DNA of 64,000 nucleotides from CAVXNB01 sp963763085 (GTDB lineage: Bacteria; Actinomycetota; Acidimicrobiia; Acidimicrobiales; Bog-793), in the NCBI GenBank assembly GCA_963763085.1, contig CAVXNB010000001.1, positions 806,001 through 870,000 on the forward strand, given 5' to 3'. The position numbers were made by a program, and so were the translations under genes. Shown one piece after another: positions 1 through 9,485 of this stretch. Within the stretch, counting starts at the first letter, position 1, and each line of letters begins with the position of its first letter. The notes under the pieces were generated by a model that had not been told where the DNA came from, searched no databases, and saw nothing but the letters and a program-made list of their open reading frames with translations.

Positions 1-757
1 TATCCACCGACAGATACACGGCGTCACAACCGTCCATGGCCTCGGCGACCGCATCCTCGATCACTGCCGGCAACCCTCGTTCCCAGACCTCCTGCATCAG
101 GTGCCAGCGCATCTCCTGGGTGTGCATCCACGCGAAGACGTCGGCCGGCGGCCAGTAGCCGCGGAGGCCGACCTGTACGAAGTTTCGGCCGCGGACGGCT
201 CCCGACTCGATGAGCCTCCGCATAGGCGTGCCGTGGCTGGCAAGGTTGCCGGTGATCACGTCTGCGGTGTCCGCGTGCGCGTCGAAGTGGACGACTCCGA
301 CCTGCCCCCATCCGCGCGCTCGCGCAACTGCGGTCGCCGCCGGCCACGTGATCGAATGGTCGCCACCGAGGATGACCGGGAAGATGTCCCGGTCGGCGAT
401 CTCGGCGACGCGCTCGCGGATCGCCGTGTGCGACAGCTCGACCATCCCGTGGGAACAGATCGCATCGCCGTAGTCGACGACCTCCAAGGCGTCGAACAAC
501 TCGATCCCGAGATCGAGGTGGAACGTACCCGGGCCGTAAGCGAGTGCCCGTAGCGCTCTCGGCCCGAAACGGGCACCGGGGCGGTTCGTGGTCGAGTCGT
601 CCCATGGGGCTCCGACGACGGCCACGTCCGGTCGCCAGCGGTCGAGCTGCTCGGGCTCGGTCAACAACGGCCGCTGGGCGAATGTCGCGGGGCCCTCGAA
701 CGACGCCCCTCCGAGCTGCGCCTGCATGCCGGGCGGCAGGGTGCGGTCAGGTTCCAT
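1..757 (-). CDS. Agmatinase/arginase-family ureohydrolase, 3' end off the window
   Basis: This is a Mn-dependent ureohydrolase, a family that releases urea from agmatine or related guanidino compounds in the cytosol. The 252 visible codons begin at ATG 757 (MEPDRTLPPGMQ) and run off the left edge. The metal-binding motifs appear in the usual order: GGDHS, then HFDAHADT, then SVDI at the edge. The second SVDID/E-type ligand region is cut off. It lies 81 bp downstream of a group II amino-acid decarboxylase on the same strand, so the two may be co-transcribed. The family and fold are clear. The exact substrate (agmatine, guanidinobutyrate or proclavaminate-like) cannot be decided from the part seen. 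Confidence 0.85.
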   Translation of the reverse strand, partial: MEPDRTLPPGMQAQLGGASFEGPATFAQRPLLTEPEQLDRWRPDVAVVGAPWDDSTTNRPGARFGPRALRALAYGPGTFHLDLGIELFDALEVVDYGDAICSHGMVELSHTAIRERVAEIADRDIFPVILGGDHSITWPAATAVARARGWGQVGVVHFDAHADTADVITGNLASHGTPMRRLIESGAVRGRNFVQVGLRGYWPPADVFAWMHTQEMRWHLMQEVWERGLPAVIEDAVAEAMDGCDAVYLSVD

Positions 758-838
758 CGCCGTACATTGCCACGGACGGCGTCGTCGGTCCTCGCCCGAC
801 CGGACTTTTTTGATATCGGGACGCTTCCTCGAGCGATC

Positions 839-2254
839 TCAGCGCATGGTGTCGAGGATCCGGTCGATGTCGTCCTCGCTCGTCACCGGGTTGACGATCG
901 CGAAGCGGGCGACGGCCTCCCCGCCAACCGTCGTCGGCGTCACGAATCCAAGGCCCTCGCCCAGAAGACGCTGCGACCAGGCGTAGTAGTCAGCCCGATC
1001 CCAGCCAGTGCGACGGAAGCACACCACGGAGAGCTGAGGCTCTTGGAGCAGTTCGAGATCCGGACGCGAGTCCACAGCCCGGGCGGCGTAGCGCGCCACC
1101 TCGAGCGTGCGTTCGATCGCGGCGCTGTAGGCCGCAGTCCCGAAGGTCGCGAGCGAGAACCAGAACGGCAGTCCCCTGGCGCGCCTCGTGAGCTGGATAG
1201 CGAAATCGGATGGGTTCCAGTTGCCTGTCTCTTGGAGGGGCTCCAGGTAGCCGGCGTGCTGCACATGTGCGGCTCTCGCTTCCTCGGGGTCGCGGTAGAG
1301 AAGTGCCGCGCAGTCGAACGGAGCGAAGAGCCACTTGTGCGGATCGACGACGAACGAGTCGGCGCGCTCGATGCCCTCGAATTGGGCACGGGCGCTCGGG
1401 GCCGCAAGCGCCGCTCCTCCGTAGGCGCCATCGACATGGAACCAGGCGCCGTGCCGGGCGGCCGAGTCTGCGAGCGAGGCGAGGTCGTCCACAATGCCGA
1501 GATTCGTCGTCCCTGCACTTCCGACGACGGCGAACAGCTCGAGTCCGCTCTCGTCCCCGAGCGCGGCGAGCGTCCGTTCGAGCGCCGCGCCACTGAAACG
1601 GCCCTCCCGGCCGGCGTCGACCACGATGACCTCGACGTCCATCACCGACGCCGCCGTCTTGACAGACGAGTGCGCTTCGGAGCTCGCCGCTACCGCCCAG
1701 CGTGGTTGCGGCGCTTCGGGTGTGCCCACCCGAAGTGCGACGGCCGCACGGCGCAGGCGAGCCCGGTAGCGCGCCGCAACCAGCGCCGAGAGATTGCCGA
1801 TCGTTCCGCCTTGGACGAACACCCCGCCGGCGCCGGGCGGAAGGCCGGCCAGCTCGACGAGCCACTCGAGCGCCTGGTTCTCTGCGAAGACCGCACCCGA
1901 CCCCTCGAGCCAGCTGCCCCCATAGATCGACGAAGCGCCCACGACGAGGTCGAACAGCATCGACACTTCCGTCGGGGCGCACGGGATGAACGACAGGTAG
2001 CGCGGGTGGTCGATCGACAGGCAGGCAGGCGCGAGGATTTCGGTGAAGATCCGCAGCGCCGCCTCGCCGCCTAGGCCATCGGACGTGATCGTCTCGCCTA
2101 CCTCCGCCGACAGCTCCTGGAACGAACGGGGTCCGTCCAGAGGGACGGGATCCAGCCTCAGTCGTTCGCGTGCATAGTCGACGATGCCCTGTGAGAGCCG
2201 TTCGATGTCGTCGTTCCAGCCGTGGATGGGAGTTGGCCTGTCCGGCGGGCGCAT
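839..2254 (-). CDS. Group II pyridoxal-phosphate amino-acid decarboxylase
   Basis: A 471-residue cytosolic PLP enzyme of the aromatic-L-amino-acid/glutamate/diaminobutyrate decarboxylase family. The PLP lysine is in VDPHKWLF. The cofactor-stacking histidine is in SSEAHSSV, and the Asp that contacts the pyridine nitrogen is in HVDGAYGG. The N-terminal DHPRYLSFIP segment is typical of the family. I take ATG 2254 (MRPPDRPTPIHGW) as the start; the frame is open 105 nt further upstream to 2359, but that extension is basic, low-complexity and unlike the family. Substrate specificity is not readable from the motifs. The adjacent agmatinase suggests amine metabolism, which is inference only. Confidence 0.88.
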   Translation of the reverse strand: MRPPDRPTPIHGWNDDIERLSQGIVDYARERLRLDPVPLDGPRSFQELSAEVGETITSDGLGGEAALRIFTEILAPACLSIDHPRYLSFIPCAPTEVSMLFDLVVGASSIYGGSWLEGSGAVFAENQALEWLVELAGLPPGAGGVFVQGGTIGNLSALVAARYRARLRRAAVALRVGTPEAPQPRWAVAASSEAHSSVKTAASVMDVEVIVVDAGREGRFSGAALERTLAALGDESGLELFAVVGSAGTTNLGIVDDLASLADSAARHGAWFHVDGAYGGAALAAPSARAQFEGIERADSFVVDPHKWLFAPFDCAALLYRDPEEARAAHVQHAGYLEPLQETGNWNPSDFAIQLTRRARGLPFWFSLATFGTAAYSAAIERTLEVARYAARAVDSRPDLELLQEPQLSVVCFRRTGWDRADYYAWSQRLLGEGLGFVTPTTVGGEAVARFAIVNPVTSEDDIDRILDTMR

Positions 2255-2390
2255 CGCCCGGCAACCTAGCCCCCGCCCGAGCCCCGGCGGAGCATGGCGG
2301 TCGCAGTTCAGCGCACCGAACGCGACGGCGATCCCGCCGGCGCGGTGGGGATGACCCAACTTTGGCCGTCGACGCGGCTAGCTTCCCGGC

Positions 2391-3279
2391 ATGCGTAGGC
2401 GTAGGTGGGGTCTGAACGCGACCGGAACTCAATCGCTCTCGGTGGCGGTCCTGGCTGTGAGCTGCTGTCTCCTGGCTGCGGCATGCGGCAGCAGCGGCGC
2501 GGCCGGGACGACGTCGAGCCAGGGCCTCGGCGGCACGAACGGGACGAGCGGCGGCGCGGCCCCGACCTCAAAGCTCGACCTCGACCTCGACCTCCACCAC
2601 GACCACCGTGCCGGGCCTGCCGAAGCCCACCGCCGCCAAGCCGCTCACGATTCTCGACATCGGGGACTCGCTCGGCGAGGACCTCGGCCTGGGCCTCGGC
2701 TACACCTTGACGGGGAACCCTCTCGTCCATGTGATCCAGGATGCCGTCGGCGATACCGGCCTCGCCCGCCCTGACTACTACGACTGGGCAACTCACCTCG
2801 AAGCCGAGCTCCGGGAGTACCACCCTCAGGTCGTCATGGTCCTCGTCGGGGGCAACGACGGACAGAACTTCCTCGTCAACAACCAAGCCGTCGTCTTCGG
2901 AACGCCCGAGTGGCACAGGGTCTACTCGCAGCGCGTCGCTCTCATGATGAGCGAGACGCTCGCAGCGGGCGCCAAGATGCTGTGGGTGGGGCTGCCGATC
3001 ATGCAGGACCCCTCCTTCGGAGCGGAGATGCAGACGCTGAACGCGATCTACAAGACACAGGCTGCGCTGCACCCCGGCGTCGTGTATCTCCCGACGTGGT
3101 CGCTCTTCTCGAATGCGCAGGGTCAGTATTCCGCCTATCTCACCAACAGCACGGGCCAGACCGTGCTCGCCCGCGACCCCGACGGCGTCCACATAGCACC
3201 GCCGGGGGGTTGCGACATCGTCGCCACGGCGGCGATCAAGGAGATGGAGAGGGTCTGGCGCGTCCACATCGGCGTCTGA
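2391..3279 (+). CDS. Secreted SGNH/GDSL-type hydrolase lipoprotein (DUF459-like), one frameshift
   Basis: The first part, from ATG 2391, encodes a basic N-terminus, a hydrophobic segment and a lipobox (LAAAC followed by GSS). A Gly/Ser/Thr-rich linker follows. The catalytic half is in the +1 frame from about 2572: ILDIGDSLGED holds the nucleophile Ser, VLVGGNDG the block-III Asn, and DPDGVHI the Asp-His pair. The 889-nt span is one base too long. Dropping one A of the AAA at 2570-2572 joins GGAAPTS to a Ser-Thr repeat (STSTSTTTTVPG) and gives a continuous 295-residue lipoprotein. GTG 2608 could start the second half alone, but it would then lack an export signal. It probably modifies extracellular glycans or lipids, since it heads the glycosyltransferase run. 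Confidence 0.75.
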
Positions 3280-3409
3280 CCGCAGCAGCCCGCCTTCCTG
3301 AAGAATTAGCTCTGAGCTGGGCCGCCGCTCGTGGCTTTACAGGTGTGGCAGATATAATGCGAGCAATGCGCAGCAAGCCCGAAAAGGACAGCTGCCGCGC
3401 GCCCTTTCC

Positions 3410-4645
3410 GTGAAGATCCACTCCGATCGCGCGGCCGACCAGCAGCTCGTCGAACGGGCCACCGCCACGCCGGTCGAGGCGACTTGGCGCCGATCCGAGC
3501 GAGCGCGCCGCGCCGCGGCGGCAGCGACCGTCGCGTGCTGGATCGCGGCTGTGGCGTCATGGGTGCCCCTCTACATACGCACGTTGGGGGACAAGGGGCT
3601 CGCGTGGGACCTCCTGACCACCTGGCGGGCGGAGCGGGTGTTCGCACACGGCGGCGCCCCCTACGCGGTGAAGGCGTTTCTCTACCCGCCCAGTTCGCTG
3701 CTGCTGTTCCGTCCCCTGGCGGCGCTCTCGTCGCACGAGTTGAAGGTCGTCGGACTCGCGGCGACTGTCGTAGTCGCGTGGGCGGGCGTGATGCTCTCGG
3801 CCGAGGCGATCGGCCTCCGCTGGTGGGGCATTACCTCCGCCGTGACGATCCTCTTGCTGAGCTTCACGCAAGCCATGACCGGCGAACTCGGCCTCGAGAA
3901 CGTGACGGTGCTGTGCTTCCTCGCCCTCGCCGCGTTCTTCTTCCTGTCGATCCGCGATCACTGGGTCCTCGGTGGTGTCGCGATCGGCCTCAGCCTCGCG
4001 ATCAAGCCCCTGCTCCTCCCGGTCCTCCTGGTGTTCCTCCTCGCCCGGCAATGGCGGGGATTCGCGGCTGCGGCCGGAGTGCCCGTCGCCTTGAACCTGC
4101 TCGCGCTGGCCTTCGTCGCCAACCCGTCACAGGTGTTCTCCAAGCTGCCGAGCCTGCTCGACCGCACGGGGACCGGCGTGGCACTGAATTCCGCCTGGGT
4201 CGACGTCGCTAGGACGCTCGCACTCCCGGTCGGAGTCTCGGTGACGTTACGCGTCGTCACGGTCGCCGTGGTCCTGGTCGGGACGTGGTGGGCGTGGCAC
4301 CTCCTCGACGACGGGGTCTTCCGTATCGTGACGTCGTCGAGCCTGCTGCTCATCGGTGCCTACCTCGCCGGCACCCTGTCCGAGTACCACTTCATGTTGA
4401 CGCTGGTCCCGCTCGCCATGACGGCGGTGCTACCGCGCTCGCCGATCCGCACGATCGGGGGAGCGCTCGGCATGGTCTGGTTGATGGGTCACCTGACGCT
4501 GCCGCGCTCGGTGCTCGGCGTCGGGACGGCCGCCGCCAACAACTCGGCGTTCCGGGCATTCGGCATGTCGCTCGTCCTCGTTTCGATCGTGGTAGTCCTC
4601 GGCCGGCGCCGACAGCGCCAGCCCAAGGAGTCGTGGTCGGCTTGA
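3410..4645 (+). CDS. GT-C glycosyltransferase, GT87 (DUF2029)-like membrane protein
   Basis: A 411-residue polytopic membrane protein with about ten hydrophobic segments. Motifs typical of GT87 polyprenyl-phosphate-sugar-dependent mannosyl/arabinosyltransferases are visible: an early extracytoplasmic loop with the YPPSS motif after a PYAVKAF stretch, and an SLAIKPLLLPVLL helix with the conserved Lys-Pro. Such enzymes add sugars to lipoglycans or arabinan on the outer face of the membrane. The start is GTG 3410; no strong ribosome-binding site precedes it. It overlaps the next gene by 13 bp, so the pair is probably translationally coupled. The sugar and acceptor are unknown. Confidence 0.8.
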   Translation: MKIHSDRAADQQLVERATATPVEATWRRSERARRAAAAATVACWIAAVASWVPLYIRTLGDKGLAWDLLTTWRAERVFAHGGAPYAVKAFLYPPSSLLLFRPLAALSSHELKVVGLAATVVVAWAGVMLSAEAIGLRWWGITSAVTILLLSFTQAMTGELGLENVTVLCFLALAAFFFLSIRDHWVLGGVAIGLSLAIKPLLLPVLLVFLLARQWRGFAAAAGVPVALNLLALAFVANPSQVFSKLPSLLDRTGTGVALNSAWVDVARTLALPVGVSVTLRVVTVAVVLVGTWWAWHLLDDGVFRIVTSSSLLLIGAYLAGTLSEYHFMLTLVPLAMTAVLPRSPIRTIGGALGMVWLMGHLTLPRSVLGVGTAAANNSAFRAFGMSLVLVSIVVVLGRRRQRQPKESWSA

Positions 4646-6603
4646 CGACGACCGCTCCCCCACCGCGGCTCGGGACCCTGCCCGACGACTCGCTCGAGAT
4701 CGCCCTCGACGTGAGCCAGGACGAGCTCGTGGGCGCGAGCGTGCCGGCGAGCCGATGGCCGTTTCTCTTCTGCCTGCTCGGGTACGCCATCCTCGTGGTG
4801 CTGGCGTACCTGCCGGTCGGGCCCCTCGACACCCGGCAGCTGCCGACGGCCGGCGGAGGCAACCCGGCGGGATCAGATCCGTACCAGATGGTGTGGTTTC
4901 TCGCCTGGGTGCCGTACGCGCTGGGTCACGGCGTGGCGCTGTTCCACACGAACTTCCTCGACTATCCGACTGGTATCAATCTGGCTGACAACACCACCGT
5001 GCCCTTGCTCGGCGTGCTCGGCTGGCCGATCACTGCGACGCTCGGGCCAGTCGCCACCTTCAACTTCCTCGTCCGGCTCGCGTTCGTCCTCTCGGCCGGC
5101 AGCATGTGCTTTGTCTTGCGGAGGTGGTGCAGCACTTGGTGGGCTCCGTTTCTCGGCGGGCTCCTGTACGCCTTCGGGCCCTACGCATCCAGCCAGGCAC
5201 TCCACCTCGACCTCATGTTCATCCCGATACCGCCGCTGCTTTTGCTGTGCATGGACGAGCTCGTGCGACGACAGAAAGTTCGGCCCCTCCGGCTCGGGCT
5301 GCTGATCGGCCTGCTCGGCGCGGCCCAGTTCTACATCTCACCGGACATCTTGAGCGCCTGCCTCTTGCTCATGCTCATCGCCATGTGCGGGCTCGCCATC
5401 CGCTACCGGCACCTCGTTGCGTCGCGCTGGCCATACATCCGCAATGCCGGCTTCCTCGCCGTCTCCGTCTTTGTCCTGCTGGCCGGTTACCCGATCTTCG
5501 AGATGGTGCGCGGTCCCAATCACCTGCGGGGGCCTGTGATCCCGGTCGGTGCGCTCCAAGGCATCAGGGCCGACCTCCTCGGCCCGATCGTGCCGACCTC
5601 GAACCAGCTGATCGTGCCGAGCTTTCTCTCGCACCTCGGCGACGACCTGGTCGGAGGCAACCTCTCCGAGAACGGCACGTACCTGGGCTTGCCGCTGCTG
5701 GTCGCGCTCGTCTACATCTTGCGCCGCTTCCGGCGCGACACCGTTCTGGTCACGTTCGCCGTGTTCGGCGCCGTGGCCTTCCTGCTGTCGCTCGGCCCCT
5801 CCCTCACCTTCGCCACGCTGCACACGGGTATCCCTCTCCCCGAGGCCGTGCTTGGGCACATACCGCTGTTCGACAACACCATCCCGGCTCGATACGCCTT
5901 GTTCGTGCTGTTGTTCGCCTCGATGATCCTTGCGATCGGAGCCGAACGCCTCTGGGTCCTCCGGCGTTCCACATGGCGCGAGCCAGTGCTGCAGGATCAT
6001 CGGCTCCGGTCTCGGCTTCTTGCGCGACCTTGGGCGGCGCCGGCACTGATCGGGTTCGTCGTCTTCGCCAGCTTGCTCCCGAACATCCCCTTCGCGAGCA
6101 AGACGATCCGCTGGCCGGCGACGCTCCCAGCGGCCATCGAACGCTGGGTCGCACCCGGAACCGTGGTGCTCACCTCGCCCTTCGCCACGCCGTACGATCC
6201 CGCGGCGATGGACTGGCAGGCGGCGACGGGCATGCGGTTCAAGATCACCGGGGGCTATGCCACCGTCGAGGCCGCGGGTCAGCTCTACGGGCAACATTGG
6301 CCGAACCTCGTTTCGCCGCCGTACGTTCAAGAGCTCTTGGGGTACACGGTTTGCTGTGCCAAATATCCCAAGGCGGGACGGCTCACACTTGCCACAGAAG
6401 GCGAGCTGATCACGTATCTCAACCGGTACTCGATCGGCGCTGTCGTGTTCTGGTCCGGTGGGACTCTCCCGGGCGTCAACTACCGGTATCTCCACGACGT
6501 GCTCGGAGCTCCGCAGGTCGAGGTCCCCGGCTACGCCATCTGGCTCAAGGGCCCCGGGCGCTGGACCCGGTACAAGGCGTCGGAGCCCGTCGCGGCAAAG
6601 TGA
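4633..6603 (+). CDS. Large polytopic membrane protein, probable GT-C-fold glycosyltransferase
   Basis: About 656 residues with more than ten predicted membrane helices and a soluble C-terminal part. The first loop reads GNPAGSDPYQMVWFLAW, then FLDYPTGINL, an arrangement seen in uncharacterised actinobacterial GT-C-like proteins with an acidic residue in the first periplasmic loop. The start is GTG 4633 or TTG 4642. AAGGAG at 4625-4630 is better spaced for TTG, and both starts overlap the upstream stop. Its stop overlaps the next start as GTGA. It belongs to the same run as the two GT87-like genes and the YfhO-like gene, so cell-envelope glycan assembly is the likely role. No specific activity can be assigned. 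Confidence 0.7.
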   Translation: MVGLTTTAPPPRLGTLPDDSLEIALDVSQDELVGASVPASRWPFLFCLLGYAILVVLAYLPVGPLDTRQLPTAGGGNPAGSDPYQMVWFLAWVPYALGHGVALFHTNFLDYPTGINLADNTTVPLLGVLGWPITATLGPVATFNFLVRLAFVLSAGSMCFVLRRWCSTWWAPFLGGLLYAFGPYASSQALHLDLMFIPIPPLLLLCMDELVRRQKVRPLRLGLLIGLLGAAQFYISPDILSACLLLMLIAMCGLAIRYRHLVASRWPYIRNAGFLAVSVFVLLAGYPIFEMVRGPNHLRGPVIPVGALQGIRADLLGPIVPTSNQLIVPSFLSHLGDDLVGGNLSENGTYLGLPLLVALVYILRRFRRDTVLVTFAVFGAVAFLLSLGPSLTFATLHTGIPLPEAVLGHIPLFDNTIPARYALFVLLFASMILAIGAERLWVLRRSTWREPVLQDHRLRSRLLARPWAAPALIGFVVFASLLPNIPFASKTIRWPATLPAAIERWVAPGTVVLTSPFATPYDPAAMDWQAATGMRFKITGGYATVEAAGQLYGQHWPNLVSPPYVQELLGYTVCCAKYPKAGRLTLATEGELITYLNRYSIGAVVFWSGGTLPGVNYRYLHDVLGAPQVEVPGYAIWLKGPGRWTRYKASEPVAAK

Positions 6604-9473
6604 CCATCACCCAGGTCAGCGACAGCGTGGAAACGGCGCCGCCGGCGCCGCCGCCGGCCGGCGCGACTCGCACGATCTGGCCGATCCTGGCGTTGATCGC
6701 GATCCCGACGGTCGTCTTCGTCGGCGCCAACCTTTTCGGCGGCCACCTGCTTTTGAGCGGCGACAACCTCATCCAGAGCTACCCGCTGCGGGTGGTCGTC
6801 GGGGCCGATCTGCGCAACGGGGTCTGGCCCTGGTGGGACCCGTGGATCTGGAGCGGGACTCCGCTGATGGCCGGGCTGAACGCGGGCGCGTTCTATCCGG
6901 CGACGTTGCTCTTCGCGGTTCTCAGCGGGTCCCAGGCGTGGGTCGTCGGGGAGATCCTCATCTTCAGTTCGATCGGAGTCGGCACGTACCTGCTCCTGCG
7001 GGCGGGCGGAACGACTCCGCTGGCTTCGTTCCTCGGTGCGGCCTCCTTCGCGTTCGCGGGTGCTGTCGCCGATCAGACTGCGGTCCACCTCGACATGGGC
7101 GAAGGTTTCGTCGCCTTGCCGTGGGCGCTGCTCGCGATACGGCACATCGGCAGCGACGGGCGCTGGCGATGGGCCGTCCTGCTCGGCGTCTCCACCGCCG
7201 TGCTCGTGCTCGCCGGCTCGCCCGAGGCGATCGTGGACGTAGTGGCGCTGTCACTCGCCTACGCCGCGGTCCGCTGGTCCCTGCGCAGGGAATCCTGGTG
7301 GCTGTTCATGAGCCGCGGTGCGGTCGCTGGCGCGTTGGGCATCGGCCTGACGGCCTTCGTCTGGATCCCCGCCCTCCACTTCATCGACACCTCGCAGCGC
7401 GCCCACCTGTCGGCGTCGTTCCCCTCGGAGTACTCCTATCCCCCCTCGGCGCTCCTGCTGTCGGTGATCCCTTTCCTCGAGGGCGGCTATCGGCTGTTCT
7501 CCCAACCGCAGTATTTCGGCCCGTCGAACCTGCCGGAAGTGGCGCTGTACGTCGGCATTCTGCCAGTCGTCGCCGTCATTTCGATGCTTACCCGACCGTG
7601 GCGCCACTGGCCCCCCGGGGGTGAAAGGCGCACCTGGTACACGGTGCTGGTAGTCGGTCTGGTGCTTGCGATCGGTGCCGGAACTCCCCTCGAGCATCTC
7701 CTGATCCACATCCCCTTCTACGGCAAGCAGCGAGACCAGGGCCGCAACATCGTCAGCGTCGATCTGGCAGCCTGCGCACTGTTCGCCTGGTGGATAGACG
7801 CCGGCGGCCGGCGAGGCGCGAAAGCCGCGGCCGGCGGGGACGGGGCGGGCGGGGACGGGGCCGCCTCGGCAAACGGCGCCAGGAGCGCCGGCGGCGCCCC
7901 GCTCCTCGAAGCGCGCCACCGCTCGGAAGTCGTCGTGGCCCTCGGGTTGCTGGCGCTCGTGATCGTCGTCGGCACCTGGCTCGCCGTAGCCCCGTCCTCG
8001 CTCTGGATCGCGATGCGCGCCTTCGTGCCGGCACACTCGGTCCTGAGCACGCTCTGGCCGGCGGTCGGGCTCGCCGCAGCAATCGCGGCGTCGGCCGCCG
8101 CCGTCGTCTGGTGCCGGTCGCGGCTCAGCTCGGCGCGCTGGACGGGACTCGTCGCGATCTTCACGTTGGTCGATCTCGCGCTCTTCTCGTTCGGGACGAG
8201 CTTCTTCTATTCCGAGGCTCTCCCGAACCCGACCTCGGCGTCGTCCGGCGCCCTCTTGCGCCTCACCGCTGAGAGCCTCTCGAACGGTGGCCGCTATGCG
8301 GTATTCGACCCGGATCTGTTCGACCCGGTGGCGCTGGTCGACGCCGGCGAGCCGAACGTCTGGGCCGGGGATCGCCTGCCGAGCGTCGGCGGCTACGGCG
8401 CCATCCTCAACGCCCGCTATTCGCGAATCACCGGAGCCCACGAGCGCGCGCACGTGAGCGCCAACTCGCTCGTCCTCGGCACTTTGCGTCCGCTGGAGCT
8501 CCAGGTGATCCTGACGGTGCCCGAAGAGTTTCTCATTCCGATCGCGAGTGTCCCGCCTCCGGGCGTGACGCCGGCGGCCCTCGACGAGCTGCCCGGCGTC
8601 GACCCCGCGTTGCCGGGCGGGAACGTGTCGATCGCCCAGGACACATTGCCGGGAGTGATTCAGGTGAAGGCGCGCGCTCCTCTCCGCGCCGGCCGGCAAA
8701 CGGGCTGGTTCTTCGGCACGACCCTGCGACCTCAAGCCGTCACGCTGCTGCTCGGCCATCCCGGGCAGGGCCAGCGGATCAGGGTCGGGGAGATCACGTC
8801 GTCGGACACGGTGGCATGGCAGGCGCCGAGTCGAGTCCCGGTCGGATCGACGGTGGTGCGGGTCGCGCTTCCGTCCACGCTGTCCGAGGGAGTCGTCCTC
8901 GAGATGCTCGCCGGCAACCGTCTCGGACCGCTGCGCCTCGCAACCGCGGTTGGTGCGCACACCTACCTCGTTGACGGACCGCTCGCCAACGCGCTCACCC
9001 CGCATTCGTGGCAGCAAGTGGGTTATGCGAACGACTTCGTCGTGTTCAAGACCCGTTACCAACCGGTCCCCTTCTCCTTCAGCCGGCTTCCGGGCGGTCC
9101 GGCGGTCCACGGCTCCGGCCGGGTAGTGGCGCGTACGGACAATGGGGCCACGATCCAGGTCCACACCGACACCCCGTCGTTGCTCATCTGGAGCATGACG
9201 TGGGACAAGGGGTGGCACGCCACGGTGACGGGTCCCAGCGGGATCGCCTCGTCGGCGCAGGTGCGTCGCGTGGGGCTGATCAACGCGGTCAAAGTGCCGA
9301 AGGGCGTCAGCATCGTCCGCTTCACCTACACCCCGGTGGGGTTCTCGACCGGACTCGCAATCAGCCTGTTCACTCTCGCAGCGCTCGTGCTGGGAGCGCT
9401 CGCCATCCTCGTGGTCTCGAGCCGCCGCCGCGCCTCCGGCGCCGGCCGGCCGCAGCGCATGCCCGATCGCTGA
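6600..9473 (+). CDS. YfhO-like large membrane protein, probable GT-C glycosyltransferase
   Basis: A 957-residue protein with some 12-14 hydrophobic helices, a charged and Gly/Ala-rich insertion near residues 400-440, and a C-terminal extracytoplasmic domain closed by a last membrane helix and basic tail. The N-terminal signature fits the YfhO family: SGDNLIQSYPLR, then WPWWDPWIWSGTPL and AGAFYPATLLF. YfhO proteins act in glycosylation of lipoteichoic acid and related polymers in firmicutes; in actinobacteria their substrates are poorly known. The start GTG 6600 overlaps the previous stop (GTGA), indicating coupling. Confidence 0.75.
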   Translation: MTITQVSDSVETAPPAPPPAGATRTIWPILALIAIPTVVFVGANLFGGHLLLSGDNLIQSYPLRVVVGADLRNGVWPWWDPWIWSGTPLMAGLNAGAFYPATLLFAVLSGSQAWVVGEILIFSSIGVGTYLLLRAGGTTPLASFLGAASFAFAGAVADQTAVHLDMGEGFVALPWALLAIRHIGSDGRWRWAVLLGVSTAVLVLAGSPEAIVDVVALSLAYAAVRWSLRRESWWLFMSRGAVAGALGIGLTAFVWIPALHFIDTSQRAHLSASFPSEYSYPPSALLLSVIPFLEGGYRLFSQPQYFGPSNLPEVALYVGILPVVAVISMLTRPWRHWPPGGERRTWYTVLVVGLVLAIGAGTPLEHLLIHIPFYGKQRDQGRNIVSVDLAACALFAWWIDAGGRRGAKAAAGGDGAGGDGAASANGARSAGGAPLLEARHRSEVVVALGLLALVIVVGTWLAVAPSSLWIAMRAFVPAHSVLSTLWPAVGLAAAIAASAAAVVWCRSRLSSARWTGLVAIFTLVDLALFSFGTSFFYSEALPNPTSASSGALLRLTAESLSNGGRYAVFDPDLFDPVALVDAGEPNVWAGDRLPSVGGYGAILNARYSRITGAHERAHVSANSLVLGTLRPLELQVILTVPEEFLIPIASVPPPGVTPAALDELPGVDPALPGGNVSIAQDTLPGVIQVKARAPLRAGRQTGWFFGTTLRPQAVTLLLGHPGQGQRIRVGEITSSDTVAWQAPSRVPVGSTVVRVALPSTLSEGVVLEMLAGNRLGPLRLATAVGAHTYLVDGPLANALTPHSWQQVGYANDFVVFKTRYQPVPFSFSRLPGGPAVHGSGRVVARTDNGATIQVHTDTPSLLIWSMTWDKGWHATVTGPSGIASSAQVRRVGLINAVKVPKGVSIVRFTYTPVGFSTGLAISLFTLAALVLGALAILVVSSRRRASGAGRPQRMPDR

Positions 9474-9485
9474 GACGGTCTCACC

